From contig JAEUJR010000772.1 of the NCBI GenBank assembly GCA_016793585.1, forward strand, positions 1-7,494: a stretch of DNA of 7,494 bases. The letters run 5' to 3'. Below, piece by piece: positions 6,982-7,494 of this stretch (positions within the stretch are counted from its first letter, which is position 1; the number at the start of each line of letters is the position of its first letter). Source of the stretch: Archangium sp. (GTDB taxonomy: Bacteria > Myxococcota > Myxococcia > Myxococcales > Myxococcaceae). The notes under the pieces were generated by a model, which saw only the letters and a program-made list of their open reading frames with translations, was not told the origin of the DNA and ran no database searches. Both the position numbers and the translations under genes were made by a program.

Positions 6982-7494
6982 TCAGCGACGTCGTCCTCGA
7001 TCGTTGCGGCCTCCACCACGGCTGTTGCCGCCGCGATCGTCGTCGCGACTCGAAGAAAACCGCGAAGGCGCGGCGCTGGGCTTCCCGCCGCGTTCCTTCC
7101 AGAGACGATCCAGCACGGCGCGGGGGTCGAACGGCTTTCCGCCCTCGGCGGGTTCGGTCGGCGCGCGACGCTCTTCCTGGTCAGCAACGGGCGTTGGCCG
7201 CTCGAAGCGAGGCCTCTCGTCGCGGGCGACGGGCTTCTCGAAGCGCGACGCCGGCTTCTCGAAACGGCTCGGTTTCTCGAAGCGCGAGGCGGTTGTTTCG
7301 GCGCGGGTGTGCTTCTCGCCGCGGCCGGGCGCCTTCTTCTCCCATCGAGACGGCTCGTCTCGTCGAGGGCGATCGTCGCGCGCGTCACGCTTCGGCCCTC
7401 GTTGGAACCGGTCGTTGCGCTCGCCGCCTCCCCTGCCCTTCGACGGACGCTTCTTGTTCGCCGCGTATGGCGTGAGGGCCTCGTCTTCGTCTTC
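6982..7494 (-). CDS. C-terminal part of a gene with a disordered RGG/FEKP-rich tail (runs off right edge)
   Basis: Reading leftwards from the window edge, a frame stays open for all 170 codons to a TGA at 6984-6982, with no start inside the window. The translated part begins with an acidic run (EDEDEALTPYAANKKRPSK) and continues as low-complexity sequence rich in Arg, Gly, Asp, Glu, Lys and Pro. SRFEKP repeats lie in the middle. A short ordered-looking segment, FDPRAVLDRLWKERGG, is at 7131-7084, and the end is RGG-type (DRGGNSRGGGRNDRGRRR). Such tails are typical of RNA-handling proteins, for example DEAD-box helicases, pseudouridine synthases or rRNA methyltransferases of myxobacteria. The catalytic domain lies outside the window, so I cannot choose. 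Support for it being real: an uninterrupted 513-base frame, a stop exactly adjacent to the dus stop, and coherent repeats at the protein level. It converges with dus. Confidence 0.75.
   Translation of the reverse strand, partial: EDEDEALTPYAANKKRPSKGRGGGERNDRFQRGPKRDARDDRPRRDEPSRWEKKAPGRGEKHTRAETTASRFEKPSRFEKPASRFEKPVARDERPRFERPTPVADQEERRAPTEPAEGGKPFDPRAVLDRLWKERGGKPSAAPSRFSSSRDDDRGGNSRGGGRNDRGRRR
7195..7287 (-). repeat. SRFEKP hexapeptide repeats in the edge gene
   Basis: Three copies of an 18-base unit encode SRFEKP at 7287-7270, 7269-7252 and 7248-7231; the last two are separated by one Ala codon. A degenerate fourth copy (PRFERP) lies at 7212-7195. Wobble positions vary between copies (for example AAA versus AAG for Lys, CGT versus CGC for Arg), so the peptide is better conserved than the DNA. 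That suggests selection on the protein repeat rather than recent slippage. Confidence 0.7.

Noticed and set aside
6969..7388. Minus-strand frame (139 codons) at the right edge
   Set aside because: It overlaps the adjacent-frame gene open to the window edge, whose repeats are coherent at protein level and whose stop abuts dus. This frame is Arg/Pro/Ser-rich noise.

Overview
The window is very GC-rich DNA with dense, mostly overlapping or nearly abutting genes. Codon third positions are strongly G/C, and several coding sequences use GTG starts. The protein style fits a myxobacterium or relative (Myxococcota): TPR proteins, an AgmX/PglI-like C-terminal domain, and MutS2 with an IAADTDP signature. 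That placement is an inference from style and composition, because no marker gene such as rRNA is present.

Left half (1-3460, minus strand): four genes read leftwards, with gaps of 45, 1 and 12 bases, and look like one operon. In transcription order they are a short exported or membrane-anchored TPR protein (3460-2780), a longer exported TPR protein with a TonB/AgmX-like C-terminal domain (2734-1286), a DUF1343/NamZ-family exo-N-acetylmuramidase-like protein (1284-103), and the first 30 codons of a metallophosphoesterase-like protein that runs off the left edge (90-1). The only recognisable enzyme in the group points to peptidoglycan fragment turnover. The TPR proteins would be envelope partners, but this is only a guess from position.

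Centre (3461-3619): a 159-base divergent intergenic region that must drive both directions. I see a good ribosome binding site for mutS2 but no convincing sigma-70 promoter.

Right half (3620-6981, plus strand): mutS2 is full length (ATPase, long coiled coil, KOW/SH3-like segment, Smr domain). A tRNA-dihydrouridine synthase (Dus) follows, its GTG start overlapping the mutS2 stop as GTGA. The two genes are therefore almost certainly co-transcribed and translationally coupled, and both families are linked to translation.

Right edge (6982-7494, minus strand): the last 170 codons of a gene with no start in the window. They encode a disordered, highly charged tail with RGG-type clusters and SRFEKP repeats, typical of RNA-binding protein tails. 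Its stop codon directly abuts the Dus stop codon.

Overall this is a mostly ordinary chromosomal region. I found no mobile element, CRISPR array, RNA gene or defence system. The most interesting points are the altered ATPase signature in MutS2, the divergent Dus subtype, the signal-less NamZ in a TPR operon, and the repeat-bearing tail at the right edge.
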